A stretch of 64,000 bases of DNA from JANRKT01 sp033763355 (lineage in GTDB: Bacteria; Bacteroidota; Bacteroidia; Chitinophagales; Chitinophagaceae). Where the stretch lies: contig JANRKT010000070.1 of the NCBI GenBank assembly GCA_033763355.1, forward strand, positions 1 to 64,000, read 5' to 3'. This document shows positions 1-9,164 of the stretch, piece by piece. The position numbers and the translations under genes were made by a program. The stretch's first letter is position 1. Each line of letters starts with the position of its first letter. The notes beneath the pieces are model-generated. The model was not told where the DNA came from, ran no database searches, and saw only the letters and a list, made by a program, of their open reading frames with translations.

Positions 1-672
1 GCCATTAAATTCAGCTGGACGAACCCGAACTATGTATTTACAACCGGTATCAATTCCCTTGATGTATCTTATAAATTTGAACTGGATACAGTGGGCGGCA
101 ATTTTTCCAGCAGTAATAAATACACCACGGTAATACCAAGGGATCTTGCCAGGTCATTTACAGTGGCAGAACTGAATGGTATTCTGGGCAACACCATGTT
201 ATTAACTTTTGGAAGGTTGTATAATATGGAAGCAAGGATAACTTCGACACTTGCTCAAAGTGCTGTTCCCCTTGTATCCAATGTGGTGCGGTTTACGGCA
301 AGGCCATTTGCACCACCTCCCAAAGTGCAGGTTCCCGCAACAGGTGAATTATATATTGTTGGCGATGCTACTGCCGGAGGATGGAATAATCCTGTTCCGG
401 TACCTTCTCAGAAGTTTACCAAACTTTCGGATACAAAATATGAAATTGTTGTTCCGCTTGCAGCCAATAAATTTTATCTCATGCTGCCTGAAAACGGAAG
501 CTGGTCTTCAAAATATGCAGTTGAAAGCAATACTGTTCCCGGCATTTCAGGTGGCGGCGATTTTGTTTACAAAACCAGTGGTGGACAGGATATTCCTTCC
601 CCCGGTGAAACTGCTACTTATAAAATCACTGCCGATTTTCAGACTGGTAAATTCACCGTTGTAAAGCAATAA
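1..672 (+). CDS. SusE/SusF-family outer-membrane glycan-binding protein, 5' truncated
   Basis: The reading frame is open from the first base of the window, so the signal peptide and N-terminus lie outside it; the GTG at base 91 is only an internal codon. The visible C-terminal 110 residues form one SusE/SusF starch-binding-type domain, marked by LYIVGDATAGGWNNP and LPENGSWSSKY, and the same domain occurs twice in the next gene. Family members are surface lipoproteins that hold starch-like glycan near a SusCD importer; they are not catalytic. It ends 22 bases before the next gene and is almost certainly in the same operon as that gene and the amylase. The ligand is inferred from the amylase neighbour. 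Confidence 0.8.
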   Translation, partial: AIKFSWTNPNYVFTTGINSLDVSYKFELDTVGGNFSSSNKYTTVIPRDLARSFTVAELNGILGNTMLLTFGRLYNMEARITSTLAQSAVPLVSNVVRFTARPFAPPPKVQVPATGELYIVGDATAGGWNNPVPVPSQKFTKLSDTKYEIVVPLAANKFYLMLPENGSWSSKYAVESNTVPGISGGGDFVYKTSGGQDIPSPGETATYKITADFQTGKFTVVKQ

Positions 673-694
673 CCAAATTTAAACTGCGAACAAT

Positions 695-1846
695 ATGAAA
701 CGTTTCAATAAAATAAAATTATTTGCACTGTTGCTGGCTGCATCCTGGTTTGCTGCATGTGATAAAAAAGCAGACCTGCCTTTTTTTGAAAACGGAAAGG
801 TCCCCGAACTCAGTTCATCATCGGCAACAGTTGCCCCGGCACCGGCTGATTCGAACAATGTTGCGTTAACGCTTAACTGGACAAGCCCGAAATACGCTAC
901 CGATTCTGCCAAAGTAAAATACATTATAGAAATAGATTCTTCAGGAAGAAATTTTGCGAAAGCTGTTTCGTATGAAATAACCGGTAAATTAACAAAGGCA
1001 TTTTTAGCAAAAGAGCTCAATGCAATATTGCTGGGATACGACTTCAAATTCAATGTTGCTTATGATATGGATGTAAGGCTTACGTCTTCCTATGCAAACA
1101 ACAACGAGCAATACAAATCAAATGTGCTGAAGATTAAGATGACCCCGTATAAAGTTCCGCCAAAAATAGCATTGCCTTCAAGCAACAAATTATATATTGT
1201 AGGTGATGCCACAGACGGCGGATGGAACAACCCTGTCCCGGTTCCAACCCAGGAACTGACCCGTATTGATGAAACAACATTCGGGGGTATTTTTAATTTA
1301 ACCGGCGGAAAGCAATACCTGATACTCCCTGTTAATGGCGACTGGAGCTTTAAATATTCTGTTGCCAACAATTCAGTTGCAGGGCTTGCTGCAGGCGGAG
1401 ATTTTGGCGCTAACCTTAATGACAATTTCCCCGGACCTGCTTCATCTGGCCTATATAAAATTTTGCTTGATTTTCAAACAGGCAAATTTGCAGTTACTCC
1501 CTTTACACAACAGCATGGTCTTCCCGGCGCATTGTTTATTGTAGGCGATGCTACACCCGGAGGATGGAATAACCCGGTTCCGCTTCCATCACAGCAGTTC
1601 ACAAGGCTCAACTCAACCAGGTACCAGTTGAATCTTGCATTAACAGCAGGTAAAAAATACCTTTTCCTTCCTGAAAACGGAAGCTGGGGTAAAAAATTTG
1701 GAGCTGTTGATGGCGGTGCTGCGGGTATTAAACTGGGCGGGCCATTTAAACCAGAAGGTGAAGATATGCCCAGCCCTGATGAAACCGCTACGTACAAAAT
1801 TGAAGTGGATTTTATTACAAACACATACAAATTAACCAAGCAATAA
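695..1846 (+). CDS. SusE/SusF-family lipoprotein with two starch-binding-type domains
   Basis: The 383-residue protein starts with a lipoprotein signal peptide (hydrophobic LFALLLAASWFAAC, lipid-accepting Cys at about 22). An N-terminal SusE-like immunoglobulin-type domain spans about 45-160. Two copies of the SusE/SusF C-terminal domain follow, at about 165-275 and 280-383, each beginning LYIVGDAT.GGWNNP or LFIVGDAT.GGWNNP. Family knowledge says such proteins sit on the outer leaflet and bind malto-oligosaccharides. The second copy is close at DNA level to the single copy in the preceding gene, which suggests recent duplication. A strong terminator follows directly, so this gene closes its transcription unit or is separated from the amylase by partial readthrough. 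Confidence 0.85.
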   Translation: MKRFNKIKLFALLLAASWFAACDKKADLPFFENGKVPELSSSSATVAPAPADSNNVALTLNWTSPKYATDSAKVKYIIEIDSSGRNFAKAVSYEITGKLTKAFLAKELNAILLGYDFKFNVAYDMDVRLTSSYANNNEQYKSNVLKIKMTPYKVPPKIALPSSNKLYIVGDATDGGWNNPVPVPTQELTRIDETTFGGIFNLTGGKQYLILPVNGDWSFKYSVANNSVAGLAAGGDFGANLNDNFPGPASSGLYKILLDFQTGKFAVTPFTQQHGLPGALFIVGDATPGGWNNPVPLPSQQFTRLNSTRYQLNLALTAGKKYLFLPENGSWGKKFGAVDGGAAGIKLGGPFKPEGEDMPSPDETATYKIEVDFITNTYKLTKQ

Positions 1847-1853
1847 AATACAT

Positions 1854-1901
1854 TGAAAAGGAAGATGGCCAGGCGAGCCACATCTTCCTTTTCATTTTTA
1901 T
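1854..1901 (+). terminator. Rho-independent terminator after SusE/F gene
   Basis: A perfect 14-bp stem (TGAAAAGGAAGATG at 1854-1867 with its complement at 1881-1894) encloses a 13-base loop and is followed by a T-rich run. Confidence 0.85.
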
Positions 1902-2047
1902 TCAGCTGTATAACTGCCTTATCTCTCCATTATTTTTTACAGCCGGGCAGAACTGTAAAATAAGCCGCCGTCTTTATTAAGCAGTATTCTTCCCTGTAAA
2001 AAAAGTCAGGGGGGTGAATTTCAGCCACGGACAGAAAACCATTGAAT

Positions 2048-4936
2048 ATGCGCCATCTTGTACTGACAGTTATATTAACCATGATGCTTTGTGCTTTTTC
2101 AAAAGCACAATTGCTTGTTACCACCCCTGAATTTCCGCAGGATAATTCTTCTGTTTCAATAGTGGTTGATTGCAGCAAGGGCAACCAGGGCCTGTTTAAC
2201 TATGGCAATACGAACGATGTGTATGTTCATGTTGGCGTCATTACCAGCCTCAGCAGTTCATCATCCGACTGGAAGTATGTAAAATTTACATGGGGCACAA
2301 CTGATCCCGCAGCCAAAGCCACATCATTGGGGAATAACAAATACAAATTTGATATCAATAACCCGAGGACCTTTTTTGGTGTACCTGCAGCAGAAACAAT
2401 CAGGAAAATTTCAATACTATTCCGCAGCGGCAATGGCAATGCTGTTCAGCGTAATGCTGACGGAAGCGACATGTACATATCTGTTTACAGCAATGCGCTT
2501 GCAGGTAAATTTGCATTGCCTCTCTTAGAACCCCGTTTCATACCTGTTCCCGAACCGGTTAATAAAAATGTTGGCGATACCATCCGCATCAAATATGTTA
2601 CAAACAACACTGCTGACCTGAAAATATTTTTTAACGGGGTACAAACCCTGTCATTGCCATCTGCAAATACCATTTATGATTCTGTTGTGCTCACTGCATC
2701 CGGCAGCCAGCAGATTGTTGCAAGGGCTACTGAAGGTGCAACAACCATTTCGGATACCATCAGCTTTTTTGTAGCGCCGCCTGTAAATATATCACCGTTG
2801 CCTTCGGGAGCAAAAGATGGTATAAATTATGAAGCAGGCGATACATCTGCATTACTTGTTTTATACGCCCCCGGTAAATCAAGGGTTTCTGTAATTGGAG
2901 ATTTCAACAACTGGATTGAAAGCGGCGCTTACCAGATGAACAAAACACCGGATGGACTGAGGCACTGGCTCAGGGTAACAGGCCTTGCTCCAGGTACCGA
3001 ATACGCTTATCAGTATTTTGTAAACGGCACATTAAAAATTGCTGACCCTTATACTACAAAAGTGCTTGACCCCAATAATGATGTTTTTATCAATGCCGGT
3101 ACATATCCAAACCTTAAAACATACCCAACAGGTAAAACAACAGGAATTGTAAGTTTACTGCAAACGGCAAAACCGGCTTACATATGGCAGGTAAATAATT
3201 TTACAAGGGCTGATAAACGCAGCCTTATTATATACGAGTTGTTGCTGCGTGACTTTGTTGACAACCACGACTGGAAAACTTTAAAGGACTCACTCAATTA
3301 TTTAAAAAACCTGGGCATTAATGCTATTGAGCTGATGCCTTTTAATGAGTTTGAAGGTAATAATAGCTGGGGCTACAACCCATCCTTTTATTTTGCACCC
3401 GACAAATACTACGGGCCCGAAAACAGGTTGAAGGAATTTATTGATGAATGCCACAAACAGGGAATTGCAGTATTGATGGATATTGCACTCAATCATTCAT
3501 TCGGACAATCCCCAATGGTGCAATTGTATTTTGATGCCGCCAACAACAGGCCTGCTGCGGATAACCCATGGTTTAACCCGACAACACGCCATGCATTTAA
3601 TGTAGGTTATGATATGAACCACGAAAGCCTTGCAACAAGATACTTTGTAAGCCGTGTGGTTGAACATTGGCTGAAAGAGTATAAGATTGACGGGTTCCGC
3701 TTTGATCTTTCCAAAGGGTTTACCCAAAACAATACCTGTGATGCCAACGGAAACAATTGCAATGTAAACACATGGAGCGCCTACGATGCATCCCGTGTGG
3801 CCATCTGGAAAAGATATTACGATACACTCCAGTTAAAATCTCCCGGCAGCTATGTAATACTGGAGCATTTTGCAGACAATACCGAAGAAAAAGAACTTTC
3901 AGATTACGGAATGATGTTCTGGGGAAATTTGAATTTTAATTTCAATGAAGCTACGATGGGCTTCCTTAGCAACTCCAATTTCAGCGGTGCTTTGCACACT
4001 GCCCGTGGCTGGAGCCAGCCGCATTTAATTGCTTATGCCGAAAGCCATGATGAAGAGCGGCTGATGTACAAGAATATCAATTTTGGAAACGCTTCAGGAA
4101 GTTACAGTACAAGGGATATTAATACAGGCCTTCGCCGCAATGAAATGGCTGCCGCATTTCTTATGATGATGCCGGGCCCCAAAATGATATGGCAGTTTGG
4201 TGAAACAGGATATGATTTTTCTATTAACCATTGCCCCAACGGTACAATCAATAACAATTGCCGCGTTGATCCCAAACCCATTAAATGGGATTACCTGCAG
4301 GTTATAACAAGAAAACGGCTGTATGATATTTATGCTGCCCTTAACAAGCTGCGAAAAGATTATGCACCGGTATTTATAAACGGAACTGTAGCCAACAGCC
4401 TTGCAGGCGCCTTTAAAATATTGCAGGTAACACATGCTGACCTGAACATTACCGTAGTGGGAAATTTTGATGTGGTGCAGACAACAGGCGGCGTTGCGTT
4501 TCAGAATGCAGGAACATGGTACAATTATTTAACAGGGGAAACATTTACAGCTACAGGCAACAGCCAGGATTTTACATTAGCTCCGGGCGAATACCGCTTG
4601 TATGTAAACAAAAATGTTACCAACCCGGTAGTTACATCAGTCAGTAATTTTAACCGTAACCCAAATCCGTTTGATGTGCTGGTATTTCCCAATCCGGCTA
4701 CTGCTCAATCGCAGGTAAATTATACTTTACCGCAAAATGGTAAAACTGAGATAGCCCTCCTGAACATAACAGGCCAGGTAATAGCCGGAAAACAGATGGG
4801 AATGCAGCCACGTGGCAGCTATTACATCAGCCTTGAAAGCATAACGGGTGCAAAGAATATTATAAACAAAGGCGCCTATATAGTACGTGTTACCCAAAAC
4901 GGGAGACACTCGTATGAAAAATTTATGGTGTTTTAA
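2048..4936 (+). CDS. Secreted GH13 alpha-amylase with CBM48-like module and T9SS sorting domain
   Basis: This hydrolyses alpha-1,4-glucans outside the cytoplasm. The 962-residue protein has a signal peptide (MRHLVLTVILTMMLCAFSKA), beta-rich N-terminal modules, and a CBM48/E-set-like module near 270-350 (VSVIGDFNNW). The GH13 barrel spans about 385-800 with DIALNHS near 477, the nucleophile Asp in GFRFDLSKG near 552, the acid Glu in VILEHF near 605, and the final motif SHDEE near 666. All catalytic residues are present. The last 80 residues (VFPNPATAQSQVNY to the C-terminus) are a type A T9SS sorting domain, so it is exported by PorSS. The ATG at 2048 is preferred over the in-frame TTG two codons upstream. 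It belongs with the SusE/F genes to a starch locus. Confidence 0.92.
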   Translation: MRHLVLTVILTMMLCAFSKAQLLVTTPEFPQDNSSVSIVVDCSKGNQGLFNYGNTNDVYVHVGVITSLSSSSSDWKYVKFTWGTTDPAAKATSLGNNKYKFDINNPRTFFGVPAAETIRKISILFRSGNGNAVQRNADGSDMYISVYSNALAGKFALPLLEPRFIPVPEPVNKNVGDTIRIKYVTNNTADLKIFFNGVQTLSLPSANTIYDSVVLTASGSQQIVARATEGATTISDTISFFVAPPVNISPLPSGAKDGINYEAGDTSALLVLYAPGKSRVSVIGDFNNWIESGAYQMNKTPDGLRHWLRVTGLAPGTEYAYQYFVNGTLKIADPYTTKVLDPNNDVFINAGTYPNLKTYPTGKTTGIVSLLQTAKPAYIWQVNNFTRADKRSLIIYELLLRDFVDNHDWKTLKDSLNYLKNLGINAIELMPFNEFEGNNSWGYNPSFYFAPDKYYGPENRLKEFIDECHKQGIAVLMDIALNHSFGQSPMVQLYFDAANNRPAADNPWFNPTTRHAFNVGYDMNHESLATRYFVSRVVEHWLKEYKIDGFRFDLSKGFTQNNTCDANGNNCNVNTWSAYDASRVAIWKRYYDTLQLKSPGSYVILEHFADNTEEKELSDYGMMFWGNLNFNFNEATMGFLSNSNFSGALHTARGWSQPHLIAYAESHDEERLMYKNINFGNASGSYSTRDINTGLRRNEMAAAFLMMMPGPKMIWQFGETGYDFSINHCPNGTINNNCRVDPKPIKWDYLQVITRKRLYDIYAALNKLRKDYAPVFINGTVANSLAGAFKILQVTHADLNITVVGNFDVVQTTGGVAFQNAGTWYNYLTGETFTATGNSQDFTLAPGEYRLYVNKNVTNPVVTSVSNFNRNPNPFDVLVFPNPATAQSQVNYTLPQNGKTEIALLNITGQVIAGKQMGMQPRGSYYISLESITGAKNIINKGAYIVRVTQNGRHSYEKFMVF

Positions 4937-5054
4937 GTGTGGTTTGATTTTAAAATAAGGAGGTCCGTTATACGAATTTTCAGGTGAGTATAAAAAAACT
5001 TGACCGGGAAAACAGATTAAAATAAATTTCCGGCCGCAAAACCATCAACATTGC

Positions 5055-5780
5055 ATGAGCCCATACCAGGAACAACTCAACATTAATACCAGCGCTACAA
5101 GTGTCCACAATTATTTCAAAACGGCAATCTCAGTTGATTGCGTGATTTTTGGTTTTGAAGATAACGTTATAAAAGTACTGCTCATTAAATGCGATCACCC
5201 CGACTTTAAAGGAAAATGGTCGCTGCTGGGCGATTTGGTAAGGCCTGATGAGGATATTGATACAGCCTGCTACCGCATTTTAAATGAAAGAACAGGGCTT
5301 GAAGATGTGTTTCTTGAACAGGTTCATACATTCGGGGCCGTAAGCCGCCACCCTGCCGGGAGGGTAATCACCACTGCTTATTATTCACTTGTAAATGCAG
5401 GGCATTACCAGTTAAAAACGCTTGCCAATGGCCTGCACTGGCACCCCGTTCATGAAATTGCTACACTTGCTTTCGATCATAAAAATATACTTGATACCTG
5501 TTACCACACGCTTCAGAAAAAAATACAGGAAGAACCGATTGTTTTTAACCTGCTTGAAAATAAATTTTCTTTAAGGGAACTGCAGAACCTTTATGAAGCT
5601 ATTCTTGGCATAAAGCTCGACAGGAGGAATTTCAGGAAAAAATTATTCAGCGCCGGTTTATTGGTTGATACTGAAGAAATGGAAAGCGATGTGCCGCACA
5701 GGCCCGGAAAGCTCTACACTTTTGACCAGCAGAAATATGACAAGCTGAGAAGAAAGTATATCGGAGGGTTCGATTTATAA
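5055..5780 (+). CDS. Nudix-domain transcriptional regulator of sugar metabolism (NrtR/AraR-like)
   Basis: The 241-residue protein has an N-terminal Nudix fold (about 22-150) and a C-terminal winged-helix-like region (about 155-241; FSLRELQNLYEAILG followed by RRNFRKKLFSAGLL). This is the layout of Nudix-related transcription factors of Bacteroidota, some of which sense sugar metabolites. The Nudix box around GDLVRPDEDIDTACYRILNE is degenerate: of the REUxEE core only the Arg and one Glu fit, so catalysis is probably lost and ligand sensing kept. It sits between the amylase and the LacI/AraC genes, which points to control of this carbohydrate region. The effector is unknown. Confidence 0.8.
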   Translation: MSPYQEQLNINTSATSVHNYFKTAISVDCVIFGFEDNVIKVLLIKCDHPDFKGKWSLLGDLVRPDEDIDTACYRILNERTGLEDVFLEQVHTFGAVSRHPAGRVITTAYYSLVNAGHYQLKTLANGLHWHPVHEIATLAFDHKNILDTCYHTLQKKIQEEPIVFNLLENKFSLRELQNLYEAILGIKLDRRNFRKKLFSAGLLVDTEEMESDVPHRPGKLYTFDQQKYDKLRRKYIGGFDL

Positions 5781-5811
5781 AAGTTGTTTGATAAAGCATG
5801 AATTAAAAGTA

Positions 5812-6807
5812 TCATATTGAATTTCCTTCAACCAGTTTTGACGGGATGTGCAGTTCCTGTATAAATGTTTTTCCTCCAAAGTGGTCCATCATCCGTTTAA
5901 AAGCAAGTTTGCCCAATTCGGCGCCGCTGGTTTCCACATAGGTTATTTCAGGGTCAAAAAGCCGGGGAATAAAACCATTGCTTACTGAAATAAGGGCAAT
6001 ATCAGCGGGTATTTTCAGTTTCAGCCTGTGTACCGCCTTCATGGCCCCTGTAAGTATTTCATCGCTCATGCAAAAAACCGTATCAGGCTTGTCGTTTCCC
6101 GAACAAACTGTATAAGTTTGCATCATTGCTTCTTCAAAGCTGTTGGCGTACGCAATATTCAATTTGGTTTGCGGCGCTTTGTTGCTGAATACTTCAAGAA
6201 ATGATTTCATCCTTTTTTTTGTAATAGATAATTCCGCATTTCCAAAGATGGCCAGTACTTTTTTCTTTTTGCGCTGAATGATTTTTTCAGCAGCTATAGC
6301 AGCGGCATCAGCATCGGCAAGGCACACTTTATTGCAGGCTTCATACGGGGGCACCTTATCAAAGAAAATTACCGGTATATCCATTTCATTCAATTTCAGA
6401 AAAGAACTGATGTCTTTTGTATAAGTTGTAATGCATACAAATAAACCTGCCACCCTGTTTTGTTTGCACAGTTTAAGGTTCTCCTGCTCTATGGCCGGGT
6501 CGTCGGCTGACTGAAATATCACCAGCGAATACCCCATCTTTCTTGCTTCCTCTTCAAGCGATGCAATAAATGAATGATAAAAATATGTGGATATGACCGG
6601 CACAATTACACCCAGTAATTTACTGCTGTTGGTACGCAGGTTTATAGCGTAAGTATTGGGTTCATACTCCAGCAGCGAGGCCAGTTCCATTACCCTTTGT
6701 TTGGTTTCTGTTGAAATATCAGGGTGGTCTTTAAGGGCCCTTGATACGGTAGAAATGCTCAGGTTAAGGCGGCTGGAAATTTTTTTAAGTGTGGCTTTTG
6801 TTTTCAT
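5812..6807 (-). CDS. LacI-family transcriptional regulator
   Basis: The protein is 331 residues long, a full LacI/GalR length. The N-terminal helix-turn-helix (ISSRLNLSISTVSRALKDHP, about 9-28) is followed by the hinge helix and a periplasmic-binding-protein-like effector domain from GVIVPVIS (about 65) to the end. It is transcribed away from the MFS-trehalase genes and lies 79 bases downstream of araC on the same strand, probably as one unit. LacI proteins bind short palindromes with a central CG; a good match to the PurR/LacI operator form lies upstream of susC in this window. That link is an inference. Confidence 0.9.
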   Translation of the reverse strand: MKTKATLKKISSRLNLSISTVSRALKDHPDISTETKQRVMELASLLEYEPNTYAINLRTNSSKLLGVIVPVISTYFYHSFIASLEEEARKMGYSLVIFQSADDPAIEQENLKLCKQNRVAGLFVCITTYTKDISSFLKLNEMDIPVIFFDKVPPYEACNKVCLADADAAAIAAEKIIQRKKKKVLAIFGNAELSITKKRMKSFLEVFSNKAPQTKLNIAYANSFEEAMMQTYTVCSGNDKPDTVFCMSDEILTGAMKAVHRLKLKIPADIALISVSNGFIPRLFDPEITYVETSGAELGKLAFKRMMDHFGGKTFIQELHIPSKLVEGNSI

Positions 6808-6886
6808 GAATGCCTCCCTTGATAAAACTGGTATGTTTCTTTTAATAAAGGTAAAGAGGGGAAATGAATGCCCGTTTCCGCTAACA

Positions 6887-7738
6887 TTATAATGCCTTTT
6901 CTTTTTTAAAACCGGTTGGTGTTTTTTTCATCACGGCTTTAAAAACCTTGTTGAAGTAGGTAACATTGTTAAAGCCGCAGTCGAAGCAAACTTCAGTAAC
7001 ATTTTTTTCCTGTTGCAGCAGCAGGCAGGCCCGCTGGATGCGGTACCGGTTTACAAAATCAGTAAAGGTGCTGTTCATTAATTTTTTAAAGTAATTGCAG
7101 AAAGAAGGAACGGAAAGGTTGGCGATTGATGCAACACTCCTGACGTCAACTTCTTCATTGTAATGCTGCTCTACATAGGCGAGGATATTTTTAAGCCTTG
7201 AATTATTTTTCCTTGTTAATGCTGCAAGCGAACCTGCGGGGTTCAGCAGTTCATAATCGCCTGATGTTGCCATTAACTGTAAAATGGTAACCAGTTCCAT
7301 AAACTTTTCAAACAAAGAAAGTTTAGGGAAACGTGCTATTTTCCTTGTTAGTTTTTCTTTTGTTGAACCGGTAAAGCAAATGCCGTGGCGGGATTTGATA
7401 AGCAACGAACCTATGGCAGCCATTTCGGGGCGTTTTAAAATAGATTCATTGAACACTTCTTCTTTTATCTGTATTACAATTTCTTCATGAAACCCGTGCG
7501 CATTTAACCCAAAGCCAGCGTGGGGCAGTTCCGGTCCTATAAAAACAAGGTCGCCGTTTTCGTAACGGCTGATGTGGTTTCCCACATGCCTTGTTCCGCT
7601 GCCGTTCAGTACACAAACAATTTCATACTCGGGGTGATAGTGGTATTGCCACGGATATTTTTCGGCCAGCGTTTTGGTATGCAGCAGCCTGAAAGAGCTG
7701 CCTTCATCAGGGAGTATTATTTCAAAATCAACATTCAT
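6887..7738 (-). CDS. AraC-family transcriptional regulator
   Basis: The protein has an N-terminal cupin-like sensing domain (YHYHPEYEIVCVLNGSG near 35-50) and a C-terminal double helix-turn-helix domain (about 185-280) with the typical VTEVCFDCGFNNVTYFNKVF block. The ATG at 7738 gives 283 residues beginning MNVDFEIILPDEG; a TTG eight codons further upstream is possible but less likely. Such cupin-AraC proteins usually activate nearby sugar-use genes when a sugar binds the cupin. It is divergent from the MFS-trehalase genes with 148 bases between the two starts, so it is well placed to regulate both directions. Confidence 0.88.
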   Translation of the reverse strand: MNVDFEIILPDEGSSFRLLHTKTLAEKYPWQYHYHPEYEIVCVLNGSGTRHVGNHISRYENGDLVFIGPELPHAGFGLNAHGFHEEIVIQIKEEVFNESILKRPEMAAIGSLLIKSRHGICFTGSTKEKLTRKIARFPKLSLFEKFMELVTILQLMATSGDYELLNPAGSLAALTRKNNSRLKNILAYVEQHYNEEVDVRSVASIANLSVPSFCNYFKKLMNSTFTDFVNRYRIQRACLLLQQEKNVTEVCFDCGFNNVTYFNKVFKAVMKKTPTGFKKEKAL

Positions 7739-7886
7739 GTTTATTAAGCAATCGCTATTCAAATTTAACCTAATATCCTTAATACAGTTAAAGAAAATGC
7801 TAATGCAGTTGTTTTTTTTTATGGGTTAAAAGCAGAATTTCGAATTGCTGCAGTTACATGGGTAACGCTTTCAAAATGCGGTTGCT

Positions 7887-9146
7887 ATGCCCCACCTGAA
7901 AATCAGGATATCCATTTTTATTAATTATTTCCTGTTTGCCATTTTGCTAAACAGCGTAGGCACTGTTATACTGCAGGTGCAACGCTATTTTTCGGTGACA
8001 GAATCTTCGGCGGCGTTGCTTGAGGCTTTTAAGGATATAAGCATAGCTGCTGTATCATTTCTTGTAGCGTCTTTTATTACACGGATCGGCTATAAAAAAT
8101 CAATGCTCATTGCCCTGGGGCTGATGTCAGTCACCTGTTTTATTATCCCCCTGGTTAAAACTTTTATTGCGGTAAAACTGCTTTTTGCCATAACGGGGGT
8201 TTGCTTTGCATTAACAAAGGTTTCAGTTTTTGGTACCATCGGGTTAATTACAAAGGATGAGAAAGGGCACCTGAGCCTGATGAACCTTATTGAATCTTTT
8301 TTTATGGTGGGCATACTGGCGGGGTATTTTATTTTCAGTTATTATATTGACGATAAAGATGCCGGCTCATCAAGATGGTTCAATGTATATTATGTGCTGG
8401 GTGTATTGTCAATCATTGCTTTTTTCCTGTTGTTGTCGGCCCCGTTAAATGAAAGCGCTGCAAAAGCGGATCATCCTGTAAAATTAAAAGAGGATGTTGC
8501 CGGTATGCTTAAGCTGATTGTTTTGCCGGTGGTGGTTTCCTTTGTTGTTTGTGCATTTGTATATGTGCTGTTAGAACAAAGTATCATGAGCTGGTTGCCT
8601 ACATTTAACAATAAGGTATTGCAACTGCCCTCAACCCTCAGCATACAAATTACCAGTATCCTGGCCGCTTCAACTGCTGCGGGCAGGTTGCTTGCGGCAA
8701 TGGTGCTGAAAAAAATCAGCTGGTTTACTGTATTGAGCTGTTGCTTGCTGTTTGCAGCAGGGCTGGTATTAATTGCCTTACCATTGGCCGGCCAGTCAGC
8801 AGGTAAAAACATCAGCGGCTGGGCGGATGTTCCCCTTGCGGCTTATATTTTTCCGTTTATCGGTTTTTTTCTTGCCCCTGTTTACCCTGCAATAAATTCC
8901 GTTATTCTTTCATCGCTGCCCAAACACCAGCATGGAATGATGGCAGGTTTGATTGTGGTTTTTTCAGCGCTTGGAGGAACATTGGGATCAATAATAACGG
9001 GGTTCATATTTCAGCATTATGGGGGGCAAACGGCTTTTTATTTTTCACTGGTACCCGTTGCCGTGTTATTGCTGGCCCTTATGGTGTTTAAAAGAATGAA
9101 AAGGAACCCGGCAGCGGTTAACAACAGTACACTGGCAACAGTATAA
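7887..9146 (+). CDS. MFS transporter, probably sugar uptake
   Basis: The 419-residue protein shows about twelve hydrophobic segments and the major facilitator superfamily layout, with a longer polar loop near 190-210 between the two six-helix halves. It sits in the inner membrane. It ends 18 bases before the trehalase gene, so the two are almost surely cotranscribed, and it is divergent from araC. The best inference is proton-linked import of trehalose or a related disaccharide from periplasm to cytoplasm. Substrate-specific residues cannot be read from the sequence, and other sugars remain possible. Confidence 0.82.
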   Translation: MPHLKIRISIFINYFLFAILLNSVGTVILQVQRYFSVTESSAALLEAFKDISIAAVSFLVASFITRIGYKKSMLIALGLMSVTCFIIPLVKTFIAVKLLFAITGVCFALTKVSVFGTIGLITKDEKGHLSLMNLIESFFMVGILAGYFIFSYYIDDKDAGSSRWFNVYYVLGVLSIIAFFLLLSAPLNESAAKADHPVKLKEDVAGMLKLIVLPVVVSFVVCAFVYVLLEQSIMSWLPTFNNKVLQLPSTLSIQITSILAASTAAGRLLAAMVLKKISWFTVLSCCLLFAAGLVLIALPLAGQSAGKNISGWADVPLAAYIFPFIGFFLAPVYPAINSVILSSLPKHQHGMMAGLIVVFSALGGTLGSIITGFIFQHYGGQTAFYFSLVPVAVLLLALMVFKRMKRNPAAVNNSTLATV

Positions 9147-9164
9147 ATAAAACAATCGGAAGTA

